From Candidatus Rokuibacteriota bacterium (GTDB taxonomy: Bacteria > Methylomirabilota > Methylomirabilia > Rokubacteriales > CSP1-6): a stretch of 64,000 nucleotides of DNA. Where the stretch lies: NCBI GenBank assembly GCA_003220685.1, contig QHTE01000061.1:100157-164156 (forward strand), read 5' to 3'. The translations under genes were made by a program, and so were the position numbers. The notes under the pieces are model-generated. The model was not told where the DNA came from. It saw only the letters and a program-made list of their open reading frames with translations, and searched no databases. Of the stretch, positions 8,357-16,543 are shown one piece after another. Position 1 is the stretch's first letter; each line of letters begins with the position of its first letter.

Positions 8357-8772
8357 TCTCGGCCTCGCGTCCGGCTGACGTACGCCCGGTCACCGATCAC
8401 GGTGTAGGCCAGCAGGGTCAGCGCGTACCGCGGCGCCCGCTCCGGCCTGAAGCACTCGGTCGGCTCACGCAGCGAGGCCATGATCCGCTCGTTCGGATTG
8501 TCCCGGAGCGCCCCCGTCGCCACGTCGAAGAGATAGCCGTGCCACGGGCACTCGAGCGTGCCGTCTTTCCGACAGTAGGTCGCCTGGCTCAGCGGGCCGC
8601 CCATGTGGGGACACGCCTCGCGCAGCACATAGAGCTTGTCGCCGTCCGGGATCACGACGACCTCGACGCCCTCGCCCACGTCCCTCACCTGCACGACTCC
8701 GCGGTGCAGGTCACGCAGCTCGATCGGGCGCGGATAGAAGGCGTCGGCGGGGCCGGGCGGCGACTGGGTCAC
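8353..8772 (-). CDS. Rieske [2Fe-2S] protein
   Basis: 139 residues, GTG start. The cluster-binding motifs are C54-P-H56 in CPHMGG and C75-P-W-H78 in CPWHGY, separated by 18 residues as in Rieske ferredoxins and the N-terminal domain of ring-hydroxylating oxygenases. There is no signal peptide or membrane anchor, so it is a soluble electron-transfer domain. It is coupled to the SRPBCC-like gene that follows and lies within a glycan cluster rather than an aromatic-degradation operon, so the partner may oxidise a sugar or lipid (inference). Confidence 0.85.
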   Translation of the reverse strand: MTQSPPGPADAFYPRPIELRDLHRGVVQVRDVGEGVEVVVIPDGDKLYVLREACPHMGGPLSQATYCRKDGTLECPWHGYLFDVATGALRDNPNERIMASLREPTECFRPERAPRYALTLLAYTVIGDRAYVSRTRGRE

Positions 8773-8779
8773 GCTGGCC

Positions 8780-9523
8780 TCAGCACTCCGCGTGGATGAG
8801 CATGGAGCCCGAGATCGCGCGCAGCAGCGGCACCCGCTCGAGCCGCTCGGTGATCGGCTCCATCAGCGGCAGGAGCGACGCCGGGATCGCCGGATGGAGA
8901 AAGTCGAAGTACGTCACTGCGAAGCGCCGGAAGCCGATACGCCGCAACACGCGCGTGATCGCCCGCCGGGTGAACGCCATCTCGTCCGGCGAGCCGCCGT
9001 AGTGGACCTTGAGCGGCTCGCACTTGAACATGAGCAGCACCTGAGGATTCGTGAGATTCGGCTCCGAAAACACGAGGCGCCCCCCGCGACGGAGGACGCG
9101 ACGGGCTTCCTGGAGGGCCACCTCGACGTCGAGGTGGTGGAGGATCGAGCAGCCGTAGACCACGTCGAAGGATCCGTCGCGGAACGGAAGGGCTTCGGCG
9201 TTGCCGCGGACGAACCGGGCCATGGCACCGACCTTCGCGCGGGCCTTGGCCAGGAGATCCCCCGAGAGATCGAGCGCGACTACCCGGGCGCCCGACGGGG
9301 CCACACGCCGCGTGAACTCCCCGGTGCCGCACCCGAGCTCCAGCGCGCGCGTGCCGGGCGCGATGCGACCCGTCGCGACGAACAGGCGCCCGCGGCGATC
9401 GGCGCGAGCGCGGCCGACCGGCGAGTTCCAGCCGAGGATGGTCTCGGTATCCCGCGCGGCGACGCCGTCGAAATGCTCGAGCTCTCGGCCGAGACGATCC
9501 TCGGCCGGTGCAGCCATCGCCAT
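8780..9523 (-). CDS. Class I SAM-dependent methyltransferase (Methyltransf_11 type)
   Basis: 247 residues. Motif I ALELGCGTGEF near residue 60 binds SAM. It is followed by VVALDLS, then by the post-motif segment FDVVYGCSILHHL typical of UbiE/Methyltransf_11-type enzymes. The ATG at 9523 is followed two codons later by a second ATG, so the exact start is uncertain. It lies 4 nt after the GT2 gene and 7 nt before the Rieske gene, clearly in one transcription unit. The acceptor is not predictable; modification of a lipid or sugar intermediate made by the neighbours is likely. Confidence 0.82.
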   Translation of the reverse strand: MAMAAPAEDRLGRELEHFDGVAARDTETILGWNSPVGRARADRRGRLFVATGRIAPGTRALELGCGTGEFTRRVAPSGARVVALDLSGDLLAKARAKVGAMARFVRGNAEALPFRDGSFDVVYGCSILHHLDVEVALQEARRVLRRGGRLVFSEPNLTNPQVLLMFKCEPLKVHYGGSPDEMAFTRRAITRVLRRIGFRRFAVTYFDFLHPAIPASLLPLMEPITERLERVPLLRAISGSMLIHAEC

Positions 9524-9527
9524 GTCC

Positions 9528-10220
9528 TCAGAAGCCGCCGTCTCGCCGCAGCTTCGCCCGGGTCATGCACCAGAGCATCTTCAGGCCGTCGCGAAACGCG
9601 TTCACCTTCGACTTGCCGGCCGTGCGGGCCTTCTCGGCCGACGGGATCTCGGCGAACTTGAACCCGGCGCGCTGGGCCTTGATCAGGAACTCGAGGATGT
9701 ACTCGAAGCCCGGCGACGTGGCCGTGATCGCCTGGGCGACCTCGCGCCGGACCGCCGCGTAGAAGAAGAGCGCGTCGGAGATCTCGACGTGATACATCGC
9801 GCGGAACAGGAGCGTGAACGCCTTGTTCCCGACGTAGCGGATGACCGTGTCGTCGTCGCTGCCGGACTCCGGCAGGTAGCGGGAGCCGAGCGCGAGATCG
9901 GCGCCCTCCCGCACGCGCTGGACGAGATGACGGACGTCGTCCAGCTCGTACGACCCGTCCGCGTCGGCCAGCACGATGATGTCGCCCGTCACGTGGCGAA
10001 AGCCGGTGGCGATCGCGTCGCCGTAGCCGCGACCCGGCTGCTGGACCACCGCGCATCCGAGGCGGGCGACCAGCTCGGGGGTTCCGTCGGTCGAGTGCCC
10101 GTCCACGACCAGCACCTCGTCGACGACGTCCCGAGGAACCTCCTTCAGCACGGCCTCGATCGAGCCCACCTCGTTCAGGGTCGGGATGATCAGAGAGACC
10201 TTCTCGCCGAGCTCGTTCAC
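9528..10220 (-). CDS. Family 2 glycosyltransferase, dolichyl-phosphate mannosyltransferase-like
   Basis: 230 residues, GTG start overlapping the previous stop (GTGA). The GT-A fold is clear: LIIPTLNEVGSI at residues ~9-20, VVDGHSTDGT near 38, and the metal-binding DADGSYELDD near 85. The length and the absence of C-terminal membrane helices fit DPM1-type enzymes that transfer a sugar from a nucleotide donor to polyprenyl phosphate at the cytosolic membrane face. The product could feed the polytopic membrane protein downstream. Donor sugar unknown. Confidence 0.86.
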   Translation of the reverse strand: MNELGEKVSLIIPTLNEVGSIEAVLKEVPRDVVDEVLVVDGHSTDGTPELVARLGCAVVQQPGRGYGDAIATGFRHVTGDIIVLADADGSYELDDVRHLVQRVREGADLALGSRYLPESGSDDDTVIRYVGNKAFTLLFRAMYHVEISDALFFYAAVRREVAQAITATSPGFEYILEFLIKAQRAGFKFAEIPSAEKARTAGKSKVNAFRDGLKMLWCMTRAKLRRDGGF

Positions 10221-10765
10221 TTGTCCGCCTCCACGTTCAGGCTGATGAGGACGCCGCGCTCCTTGTCCATGTGGGGGATGTACGCCTGCGAGAAGTCGTC
10301 GTGGTCCTTATGGATCGTCTGGCGCCAGTCGTAGCGCCTCGCGCCGCGGAAGCCGGCCGATTCGAGGGTCGAACGCAGGCTGTCGAAGTCGTACACCGTG
10401 CGGTGGTAGAGGACCCGCGGTCCGCTCGCGGTCGGGATCTCGATGCGCCCGTAGAGGGGCCCGTGGACGAGCGCGAGGTTGCGCGTCTCTCGGTAGACCT
10501 CGGTCATCGCGTCGAAATCCGGCACCGCCAGGCGCAGCACGCCGCCGTGCTTGAGGACGCGATGCCACTCGCGCAGGACGTCGACCACCTCGATGCGGTC
10601 GAAGTACTCGATCACGTGGCAGGCGTAGATCAGGTCCGCCGTCTCGTCCTTGAACATCGGCAGGGTGCGGAGATCGCTCTGGTGATCGACGTGAGGCAGG
10701 TCGGCGAGGTCGACGTGGACGAACCCCGGTAGATATCGCCGGCCGCAGCCCAGATGCAGCTTCAC
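10217..10765 (-). CDS. SAM-dependent methyltransferase (glycan-cluster type)
   Basis: The frame is open further upstream, but the GTG at 10765 overlaps the DegT stop by 4 nt and immediately precedes KLHLGCGRRYLPGF. That is the normal N-terminus of these short methyltransferases (182 residues here). The SAM loop LHLGCG is followed by an acidic strand VHVDLAD and by LIYACHVIEYF, as in predicted SAM-dependent methyltransferases encoded in O-antigen and capsule clusters. The target is probably a sugar made by the adjacent SDR and aminotransferase genes. Confidence 0.78.
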   Translation of the reverse strand: MKLHLGCGRRYLPGFVHVDLADLPHVDHQSDLRTLPMFKDETADLIYACHVIEYFDRIEVVDVLREWHRVLKHGGVLRLAVPDFDAMTEVYRETRNLALVHGPLYGRIEIPTASGPRVLYHRTVYDFDSLRSTLESAGFRGARRYDWRQTIHKDHDDFSQAYIPHMDKERGVLISLNVEADK

Positions 10766-11880
10766 GCGGACGTCCTGGGGCCGCCGCGGTAGAACGCGCG
10801 GATCTCGTCGCAGATGCGGCGGACTGTCCGGTCTTCCAGGAAGGACGACGACGGAAGCCAGAGACCCTGGCGCGAGGCGCGCTCGGTCTCGGGAAAGCTC
10901 CCGGGCTCGCGATAGGGCGCCTGGGTGTGGATCGGCGGATAGAACGGGCGCGACCCGATCCCGCGCTCGTGCAGGAATTGTCGCAGCGTCGCCGGATCCG
11001 GGACCAGCACGTCGATGAACCACGGCGAGGTCTCGCTCAGGTTCGTCTCGACGAAGGTGACCTCGGGAACGTTCGCGAGCTCGGATCGGTACAGCGCGAA
11101 CAGTTCCTTCTTGCGCTGGACGCGCCAGTCGAGCTTCGTCATCTGCGCCAGGCCGATGACGGCCTGGAGGTCCGTGAACTTGAAGTTGTACCCGAGCGCG
11201 ATGTGCTCGTCGACGCCGTCCCGCAGTCGGCCGAAGTCCTTGATCTTGCGTATGGCCGCGATCAGCGCGTCATCGTCGGTCACGAGCGCGCCGCCCTGGC
11301 CCGTCGTGATCACCTTGGGGCTGCTGAAGGAGAAGCTGCCGACGGCGCCGAACGTGCCGAGGTGCTTGCCCCGCCACCGCGAGCCGAGCGCCTGCGCCGC
11401 GTCCTCGACCAGGAGCACGCCGCGGTCCCGAGCGAGCGCGACCGCGCGATCCATGTCGGGCGCGCGACCGTTGAAGCTGACCAGCATGATCGCCTTCGTG
11501 CGCGGCGTGATGCGGCGCTCGGCCTCGGCGAGGTCGAGACAGAGGGTCGCGCGATCGATGTCCACGAAGCGCGGGGTCGCGCCGGTCAGGAGCACGGCAT
11601 TGGCCGAGGCGATCATCGTGAGATCCGGCACGATGACCTCGTCGCCGACGCCGACGCCCAGCGCCGCCAGCGCCGCGAACAGGCTGACGGTGCCGTTCAT
11701 GACCACCGAGACGTGCCGCGCGCCGATGTAAGCGGCCAGCGCCTGCTCGAACTCCCGGGTGCGGCGGAACTCGGTCAGCCATCCGCCCGAGTCGAGATAG
11801 TCGACGACGGCCTTCTTCTCTTCCTCGCCGAGCCACGGTTGCATCTGCACGACGTAGTCCGAGCCGGAGCCGGTCGTCAC
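10762..11880 (-). CDS. DegT/DnrJ/EryC1/StrS family PLP-dependent aminotransferase
   Basis: 372 residues, GTG start overlapping the upstream SDR stop. Family enzymes aminate a keto group on a nucleotide-linked sugar using PLP. The PLP-binding Lys189 sits in SFSSPKVITTGQGG, and Asp160 in LLVEDAAQALGS should pair with the PLP nitrogen. The length is standard for the family. The two sugar-nucleotide SDR genes before it should supply the ketosugar, so the cluster probably makes an aminodeoxy sugar that is then methylated. The regiochemistry cannot be determined. Confidence 0.9.
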   Translation of the reverse strand: MTTGSGSDYVVQMQPWLGEEEKKAVVDYLDSGGWLTEFRRTREFEQALAAYIGARHVSVVMNGTVSLFAALAALGVGVGDEVIVPDLTMIASANAVLLTGATPRFVDIDRATLCLDLAEAERRITPRTKAIMLVSFNGRAPDMDRAVALARDRGVLLVEDAAQALGSRWRGKHLGTFGAVGSFSFSSPKVITTGQGGALVTDDDALIAAIRKIKDFGRLRDGVDEHIALGYNFKFTDLQAVIGLAQMTKLDWRVQRKKELFALYRSELANVPEVTFVETNLSETSPWFIDVLVPDPATLRQFLHERGIGSRPFYPPIHTQAPYREPGSFPETERASRQGLWLPSSSFLEDRTVRRICDEIRAFYRGGPRTSA

Positions 11881-12812
11881 CGGTCACGCTCCGTCTGCTT
11901 GTACCACTCGATCGTCTGCCTGAGTCCGTCCTCGAGGGTGAAGCGCGGCTTGAGCCCGATCAGCCGGTCCGCGCGCTCGGTGCTCGCGGCCCGCCGCGGG
12001 TCGCCCCCGCTCTTGCTGGCGTCGAACGTGATCCGGCCCTTGAAGTCCGTGAGCCGCGCGATGAGCGACACCAGGTCACGGATGCTGATCTCGCGCCCGG
12101 ACGCGAGGTTGACGCACTCGAAGCCCTGGAGCTTTTCTGCGGCCAGCACGATCCCCTCGGCGAGATCTTCCACGTAGAGGAAATCGCGCGTGGGCGAGCC
12201 GTCGCCCCACACCACCAGCTCCGGATCGACGAAGCACTTGCGGATGGTCGCCGGGATCACGTGCGAGATCTCAGGATCGAACCGATCGCGCGGGCCGTAG
12301 GCGTTGGCCGGGAGCAGCACCGACACGCGCATGCCGTACTCGCGATGGTACATCTCGGCCATCGCCACGAGGTCGAGCTTGGAGACGCCGATCCCGAGGT
12401 GCGTCCCGGCGATGCGGCCGGTGTACAGCATCTCCTCGCGCAGCGGCGAGGGCGCGGTGGCCGGATACGCGAGGAGGTTACCGACGGCGATGAACTGCTC
12501 GACGCCTTCCTGGCGGGCCGCCTCCAGCATGTGGAGGTTGATGAGCGAGCAGTTGTAGTACTGGCTGGCCGGATGGCTGCGGCTGAAGGCGATGCCGCCG
12601 GTCTGGGCGGCCAGGTGGAGGACGACCCGGCAGCCGCGCACCGCGCGCTTCGCATTCTCGAGGACCCGGAGATCGCAGTCGCGGCTGCGCGGCACGACGA
12701 TGGCCGCCGGATCGACGCCGCGCGTCTCGATGAGCTGCTCGACGACGAAGGAGCCGATGAATCCGGCGCCCCCTGTGAGCAGGATCTTCTTGCCGCTGAA
12801 CAACCCCGCCAC
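11877..12812 (-). CDS. GDP-fucose-synthase-like SDR with altered catalytic residues
   Basis: 311 residues, GTG start. The Rossmann motif GGAGFIG (residues 14-20) and the segment PANAYGPRDRFDPEISHVIP resemble GDP-L-fucose synthase. The catalytic site is abnormal. Where that family has Ser in GSSCIYP, this protein has N112 in GNLLAYP. The Tyr of YxxxK is I141 in IGVSK; only Lys145 remains. I checked both segments in the DNA. It may therefore bind a sugar nucleotide without normal oxidoreductase chemistry, or use another mechanism. It is coupled to the DegT gene and follows a dehydratase-like SDR. Confidence 0.75.
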   Translation of the reverse strand: MAGLFSGKKILLTGGAGFIGSFVVEQLIETRGVDPAAIVVPRSRDCDLRVLENAKRAVRGCRVVLHLAAQTGGIAFSRSHPASQYYNCSLINLHMLEAARQEGVEQFIAVGNLLAYPATAPSPLREEMLYTGRIAGTHLGIGVSKLDLVAMAEMYHREYGMRVSVLLPANAYGPRDRFDPEISHVIPATIRKCFVDPELVVWGDGSPTRDFLYVEDLAEGIVLAAEKLQGFECVNLASGREISIRDLVSLIARLTDFKGRITFDASKSGGDPRRAASTERADRLIGLKPRFTLEDGLRQTIEWYKQTERDR

Positions 12813-12821
12813 GCCGGCTGT

Positions 12822-13892
12822 CTACCAGTCTATCCGGGTCGCCCAGCTCTCACGATTCTGCGCGTACCACTTGATCGTTTCCCGCACGCCCTCTTCGCGA
12901 GAGAACTCGGGCGTCCAGCCGGTCAGCTTGTTGAACTTGCTGAAGTCCACCCGGAGCTCTTCCACTTCGCTCTTCCCGAGCCGGGCACGCCCCTCGGTGT
13001 CGGCCTCGAGCTCTTTCTTGCCCCAGTACCCGAGCTCCTCGCCGGTTCGCACGATCAGGTTGTACCAGTCGAGGATCGAGATGGTCTGGCCGTAGCCGTA
13101 CACGTAGACGTCGCCGGGCAGCCCGAAGAGCGCCGCGTAGATGTGACCGCGGACGCCGTCCTTCACGAAGCAGAAGTCGCGCTTCGAGCGCACGTAGCCG
13201 AGCTTGACCGTGTCGCGCCGCAGCGCCTGCGTGATGATGGTGCTGGTGATGAACCGCGGGCTCTGCCGCGGCCCGTAGTTGTTGAACATCCGCGTGACGA
13301 CCGTGGGCACTCCGTAGGCAGCGTGGAAGTTACGGGTCAGGAAGTCCGCCGCGAGCTTGGAGGTCGCGTAGACGCTTTGGGGATTGACCGGTGACCGCTC
13401 GTCGAGGATCAGTCCGCCGTTGTCGTCGAAGCGATACTGGTCGCGGACCTCTTCGCGGATGTTGCCGTACTCCTCGGAGGATCCGGCGGTGTCCACCTTG
13501 AACACGTCGAGGTCCAGATCGACGATCGACTGCAGCAGGTTCACCACGCCGAGCACGTTCGCGCTGAGCGTCTCGTAGGAGCGCGTCCAGCACTCGCCCA
13601 CGTGGGCCTGCGCGCCGAGGTGGAAAATGATCGGCTTGTCGCCGAAACCTTTCAGAGCCTTGAGGGTCTGGAGGATCGCCTGCTTGTCGGTGAGGTCGGC
13701 GCGGTGAATCGTGGCCTTGTTCTGGACGTGTCCGGTGTTGTGGAGCATGCCGGACGAGGTCGGCCGCACGAGGGCGTGCACGTTCGCCTCGTACTGCAAG
13801 AGGCCCTCGACGAGGTGGGATCCGACGAAGCCGTCGGCGCCCGTCACGAGGACTGTCCGTCCCTTCAACAGGCCTGCCACCCGTACTTCCAT
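12822..13892 (-). CDS. NAD-dependent sugar-nucleotide dehydratase/epimerase (GDP-mannose 4,6-dehydratase-like)
   Basis: The ATG at 13892 follows a GGAGGAG ribosome-binding site, giving 356 residues. The extended SDR has VTGADGFVGSHL (residues 16-27) for NAD(P) binding, S138/S139 in AGSSEEYG and the catalytic Y175-x3-K179 (YATSK). The E-E-Y context after the serines and the FNNYGPRQSP loop fit GDP-mannose or dTDP-glucose 4,6-dehydratase-type enzymes. It is the first gene of the glycan operon and would produce the keto-sugar nucleotide used by the next genes. Confidence 0.82.
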   Translation of the reverse strand: MEVRVAGLLKGRTVLVTGADGFVGSHLVEGLLQYEANVHALVRPTSSGMLHNTGHVQNKATIHRADLTDKQAILQTLKALKGFGDKPIIFHLGAQAHVGECWTRSYETLSANVLGVVNLLQSIVDLDLDVFKVDTAGSSEEYGNIREEVRDQYRFDDNGGLILDERSPVNPQSVYATSKLAADFLTRNFHAAYGVPTVVTRMFNNYGPRQSPRFITSTIITQALRRDTVKLGYVRSKRDFCFVKDGVRGHIYAALFGLPGDVYVYGYGQTISILDWYNLIVRTGEELGYWGKKELEADTEGRARLGKSEVEELRVDFSKFNKLTGWTPEFSREEGVRETIKWYAQNRESWATRIDW

Positions 13893-14080
13893 GCCCGTGT
13901 GTTCTCCTCCCCCGCGCTCCGTGAGCGGCGTCACGACGTCGTCGGGACGCGCTCGCCCGAACGCGAGCATACTAACCTATTCTTCACGGTGGAAGCCTCG
14001 TAAAAGGGCGGCGGAGCTGGCCGAACCGCTCGGGCTACGTCCGCGTCGTGAGGGTCGTTGGGCGTGACGGGTGCGCCGTG

Positions 14081-14509
14081 CTACTCGCCGATCACCTGGA
14101 TGCTGATCTCCCGCTTCCGGGGGCCGTCGAGCTCGGCGAAGATGACCGACTGGAAGCGGCCGAGCGTCAGCTCGCCGTTGTTCACGCCGACCGCGACGTT
14201 GCGGCCGAGCAGCGCCGCCCGGAGGTGCGAGTGCGCGTTGCCGCGCTCGCAGTCGGACACCCGCGGGTCGTCGTGGCGATAGCCGTCGCGCTCGGGCACG
14301 AGCCGCTCGATCAGCGAGCGGAGATCGTCGATCAGCGCACTCTGGAACTCGTTGACGAACAGCGCGCACGTCGTGTGCAGCGTGTTGACCAGCGCGATGC
14401 CGGTCGTGACCGCCAGCTGCTGGACCGCGTCGCGCACGAGCTTGGTGATGTCCGAGATCTCGGTCCGCTCGTCCGTCGACAGCGTGAAGGACGTGTTGTA
14501 AACCTTCAT
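14081..14509 (-). CDS. yjbQ: YjbQ / UPF0047 family protein
   Basis: 142 residues from the ATG at 14509, preceded by GGAGAGAG. A GTG at 14590 in the same frame is unlikely because it would lie at the predicted transcription start. The family signature HTTCALFVNE is present, as are the conserved R-x-D...H-x-D segments near residues 70-95 and the SVIFAELDGPRKRE C-terminal strand. YjbQ proteins have weak thiamine-phosphate synthase activity in some bacteria, and their physiological role is unsettled. It is transcribed alone. Confidence 0.88.
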   Translation of the reverse strand: MKVYNTSFTLSTDERTEISDITKLVRDAVQQLAVTTGIALVNTLHTTCALFVNEFQSALIDDLRSLIERLVPERDGYRHDDPRVSDCERGNAHSHLRAALLGRNVAVGVNNGELTLGRFQSVIFAELDGPRKREISIQVIGE

Positions 14510-14588
14510 CGTCGTGCTCTCTCCGCGGCGCACCGCTTGGATTCCCTCGACCATTCCCAGCAAGGCAGCGCCAAAAAGATCAACCGTC

Positions 14589-14618
14589 ACGATACCGACA
14601 TAAACGACCGGATGTCAA
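14589..14618 (-). promoter_or_regulatory. Predicted promoter of yjbQ
   Basis: On the minus strand TTGACA (14618-14613), an 18-bp spacer and TATCGT (14594-14589) form a good sigma-70-type match about 75 bp before the ATG at 14509. Confidence 0.5.
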
Positions 14619-14692
14619 TTTCTTTGGGCCGCGCGGCGCGGAACTGCGCGACTTCTCGACTCGATTTCCATCGCCTGGGGCGGCGCTCGGCC

Positions 14693-15511
14693 TCACGCCG
14701 TCTTCGGATCGAGCAGGTCACGGAGCCCGTCGCCCAGCAGGTTGAGCCCGAGCACCGTCAGGGCGATCGCGCCGCCCGGGAACACGGCGAACCACGCGTT
14801 CATCGACAGGAAGCTCTGGGCCTCTCGCAGCATGAGTCCCCACGAGGGATGCGGCGGCTGCGTTCCGAGCCCGAGATACGCGAGGCCGGCCTCGGCCAGA
14901 ATCGCGATCGGAAAGCTGGTCGTCGCCTGGACGATGAGCGGCGCGAGCGTGTTCGGCAAGATGTGCCGCGCGATCAGCCGCCGGTCGCGCGCGCCGAGCG
15001 CTCGGGCGGCGACGACGAACTCGCGCGCGCGCAGCTCGAGGAAGCCCGCGCGGGTCAGCCGCGCGAACGCCGGCACGAACGCGATACCGATGGCGACCAT
15101 GCTGATCACGATGCCGGGCGCGAACACCGCGGCGAACAGGAGCGCGGACAGAATCGCCGGGAAGCCCTGGATCGCGTCGACCAGGCGCATGAGCGCCTCG
15201 TCGATCCAGCCGCCGACGTAGCCGCTCGAGATGCCGATCACGATCCCGACCGCGGCGCCGATCCCGACCGCGATCACACCCACGGCGATGGAGATGACGG
15301 CGCCGCGCATCACGCGCGAGAGCACGTCGCGGCCGTACTGGTCGGTGCCGAAGAGATGCGCGTCGGACGGGCCCTGCAGCCGCCCGGTGATCGACATCGC
15401 GAGCGGGTCCTGCGGCGTGTAGACCAGGCTCAGCGCAGCGGTCGCGATCAGCAGCGCGGTGATCGCGACGCCGAGCGTGAACGTCAGGTGCCGGAACGGC
15501 CGCCGTCGCAT
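14693..15511 (-). CDS. ABC transporter permease, DppC/OppC type
   Basis: 272 residues with one N-terminal helix, then the hallmark GTDQYGRDVLSRVMRGA near residue 55 and about five more helices. The EAA loop (EFVVAARALGARDRRLIARH, ~165-185) contacts the ATPases. The family imports di- and oligopeptides or nickel. It lies downstream of a DppB-type permease and a binding protein, but no ATPase gene follows. The operon therefore depends on ATPases encoded elsewhere, possibly those at 34.9-36.8 kb. Confidence 0.9.
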   Translation of the reverse strand: MRRRPFRHLTFTLGVAITALLIATAALSLVYTPQDPLAMSITGRLQGPSDAHLFGTDQYGRDVLSRVMRGAVISIAVGVIAVGIGAAVGIVIGISSGYVGGWIDEALMRLVDAIQGFPAILSALLFAAVFAPGIVISMVAIGIAFVPAFARLTRAGFLELRAREFVVAARALGARDRRLIARHILPNTLAPLIVQATTSFPIAILAEAGLAYLGLGTQPPHPSWGLMLREAQSFLSMNAWFAVFPGGAIALTVLGLNLLGDGLRDLLDPKTA

Positions 15512-15579
15512 CGACCGCGGCCTATCCGGGACGACGTCGAGTCGCGAGCCCCACGAGGCCCGGGCGAGGCGGCGACGTC

Positions 15580-16524
15580 CTATTCATAGCGGATGCGGGG
15601 GTCGAGGACGACGTAGAGCAGATCGACCGCGAAGTTGATCAGCACGATCGTCGAGGCGACGAAGAGTGTGACGCCCTGCACGACCGGCAGGTCGCGCGCG
15701 GTGATCGCGCCGAGCGCCAGGCGCCCGAGCCCCGGCAGCGCGAACACCGACTCGAGGATGATCGCCCCGGCCATGAGCTGGCCGAGCTGGAGACCGGCGA
15801 CGGTCAGGATCGGGATCATGGCGTTGCGCAAGGTGTGCTTGGCGAGCACCGAGAGCTCGCTCACGCCCTTGGCGCGCGCGGTGCGCACGTAGTCCTCGCG
15901 CATCACGTCGAGGACCGACGAGCGCGTGGCGCGGACGAGCACGGCGGTCTGGAACAGTCCGAGCGCGATCGCGGGCAAGAGCAGCGAGCGCACGCCGGGC
16001 CAGAGCCCGCTCGACCAGCCGGCGAAGCCGCCCGACTGCACCCAGCCCAGCTGCACGGAGAACAGCAAGATCAGCAAGAGGCCGGCCCAGAAGCCGGGGA
16101 TCGCGATCCCGATCTGCGAGACCACCATCGCCACGTAGTCGCCGGCGCGCCGGTGGCGGCGCGCGGCGTAGAGGCCCAGGGGCAGCGCCGCCGCGGCCAT
16201 GAGTGCCGCCGCCATCACGGTGAGCGGCAGGGTCACCGGCAGCCGGCTCAGGATCAGGCGCCCGACCGGCACGTCGTACTGCAGCGACACGCCGAGATCG
16301 CCCCGGACCGCGCGCCCGAGCCACTCCGCGTACTGAACGAGGATGGGGCGGTTGAGCCCGAGCGATTCGCGCAGCCGCGCCGCCGCCTCGGGACTTCCCT
16401 CGGGACCGATGATCACCAGCGCGGGGTCGCCCGGCAGGACGCGGACCACGACGAACACGAGGCCCGAGACGAAGAAGAGGGTCGCGACGAACGCCGCGAC
16501 CCTCCTGGCGACGTACCGCCGCAC
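15580..16524 (-). CDS. ABC transporter permease, DppB/OppB type
   Basis: 314 residues, six predicted helices. The N-terminal helix is followed by a periplasmic segment with VRVLPGDPALVI and LRESLGLNRPILVQYAEW, standard for DppB-like proteins. The EAA loop is DYVRTARAKGVSELSVLAKH near residue 210. It lies 19 nt from the binding-protein gene (upstream) and 68 nt from the DppC-type gene (downstream). Confidence 0.9.
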   Translation of the reverse strand: MRRYVARRVAAFVATLFFVSGLVFVVVRVLPGDPALVIIGPEGSPEAAARLRESLGLNRPILVQYAEWLGRAVRGDLGVSLQYDVPVGRLILSRLPVTLPLTVMAAALMAAAALPLGLYAARRHRRAGDYVAMVVSQIGIAIPGFWAGLLLILLFSVQLGWVQSGGFAGWSSGLWPGVRSLLLPAIALGLFQTAVLVRATRSSVLDVMREDYVRTARAKGVSELSVLAKHTLRNAMIPILTVAGLQLGQLMAGAIILESVFALPGLGRLALGAITARDLPVVQGVTLFVASTIVLINFAVDLLYVVLDPRIRYE

Positions 16525-16543
16525 GCCTACGCGGGAGTCCGGG

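Noticed and set aside
13893..13970. Upstream extension of the dehydratase-like SDR to a start at 13970
   Set aside because: The ATG at 13892 has GGAGGAG upstream and begins directly before the Rossmann fold; the extra 26 codons look non-coding.
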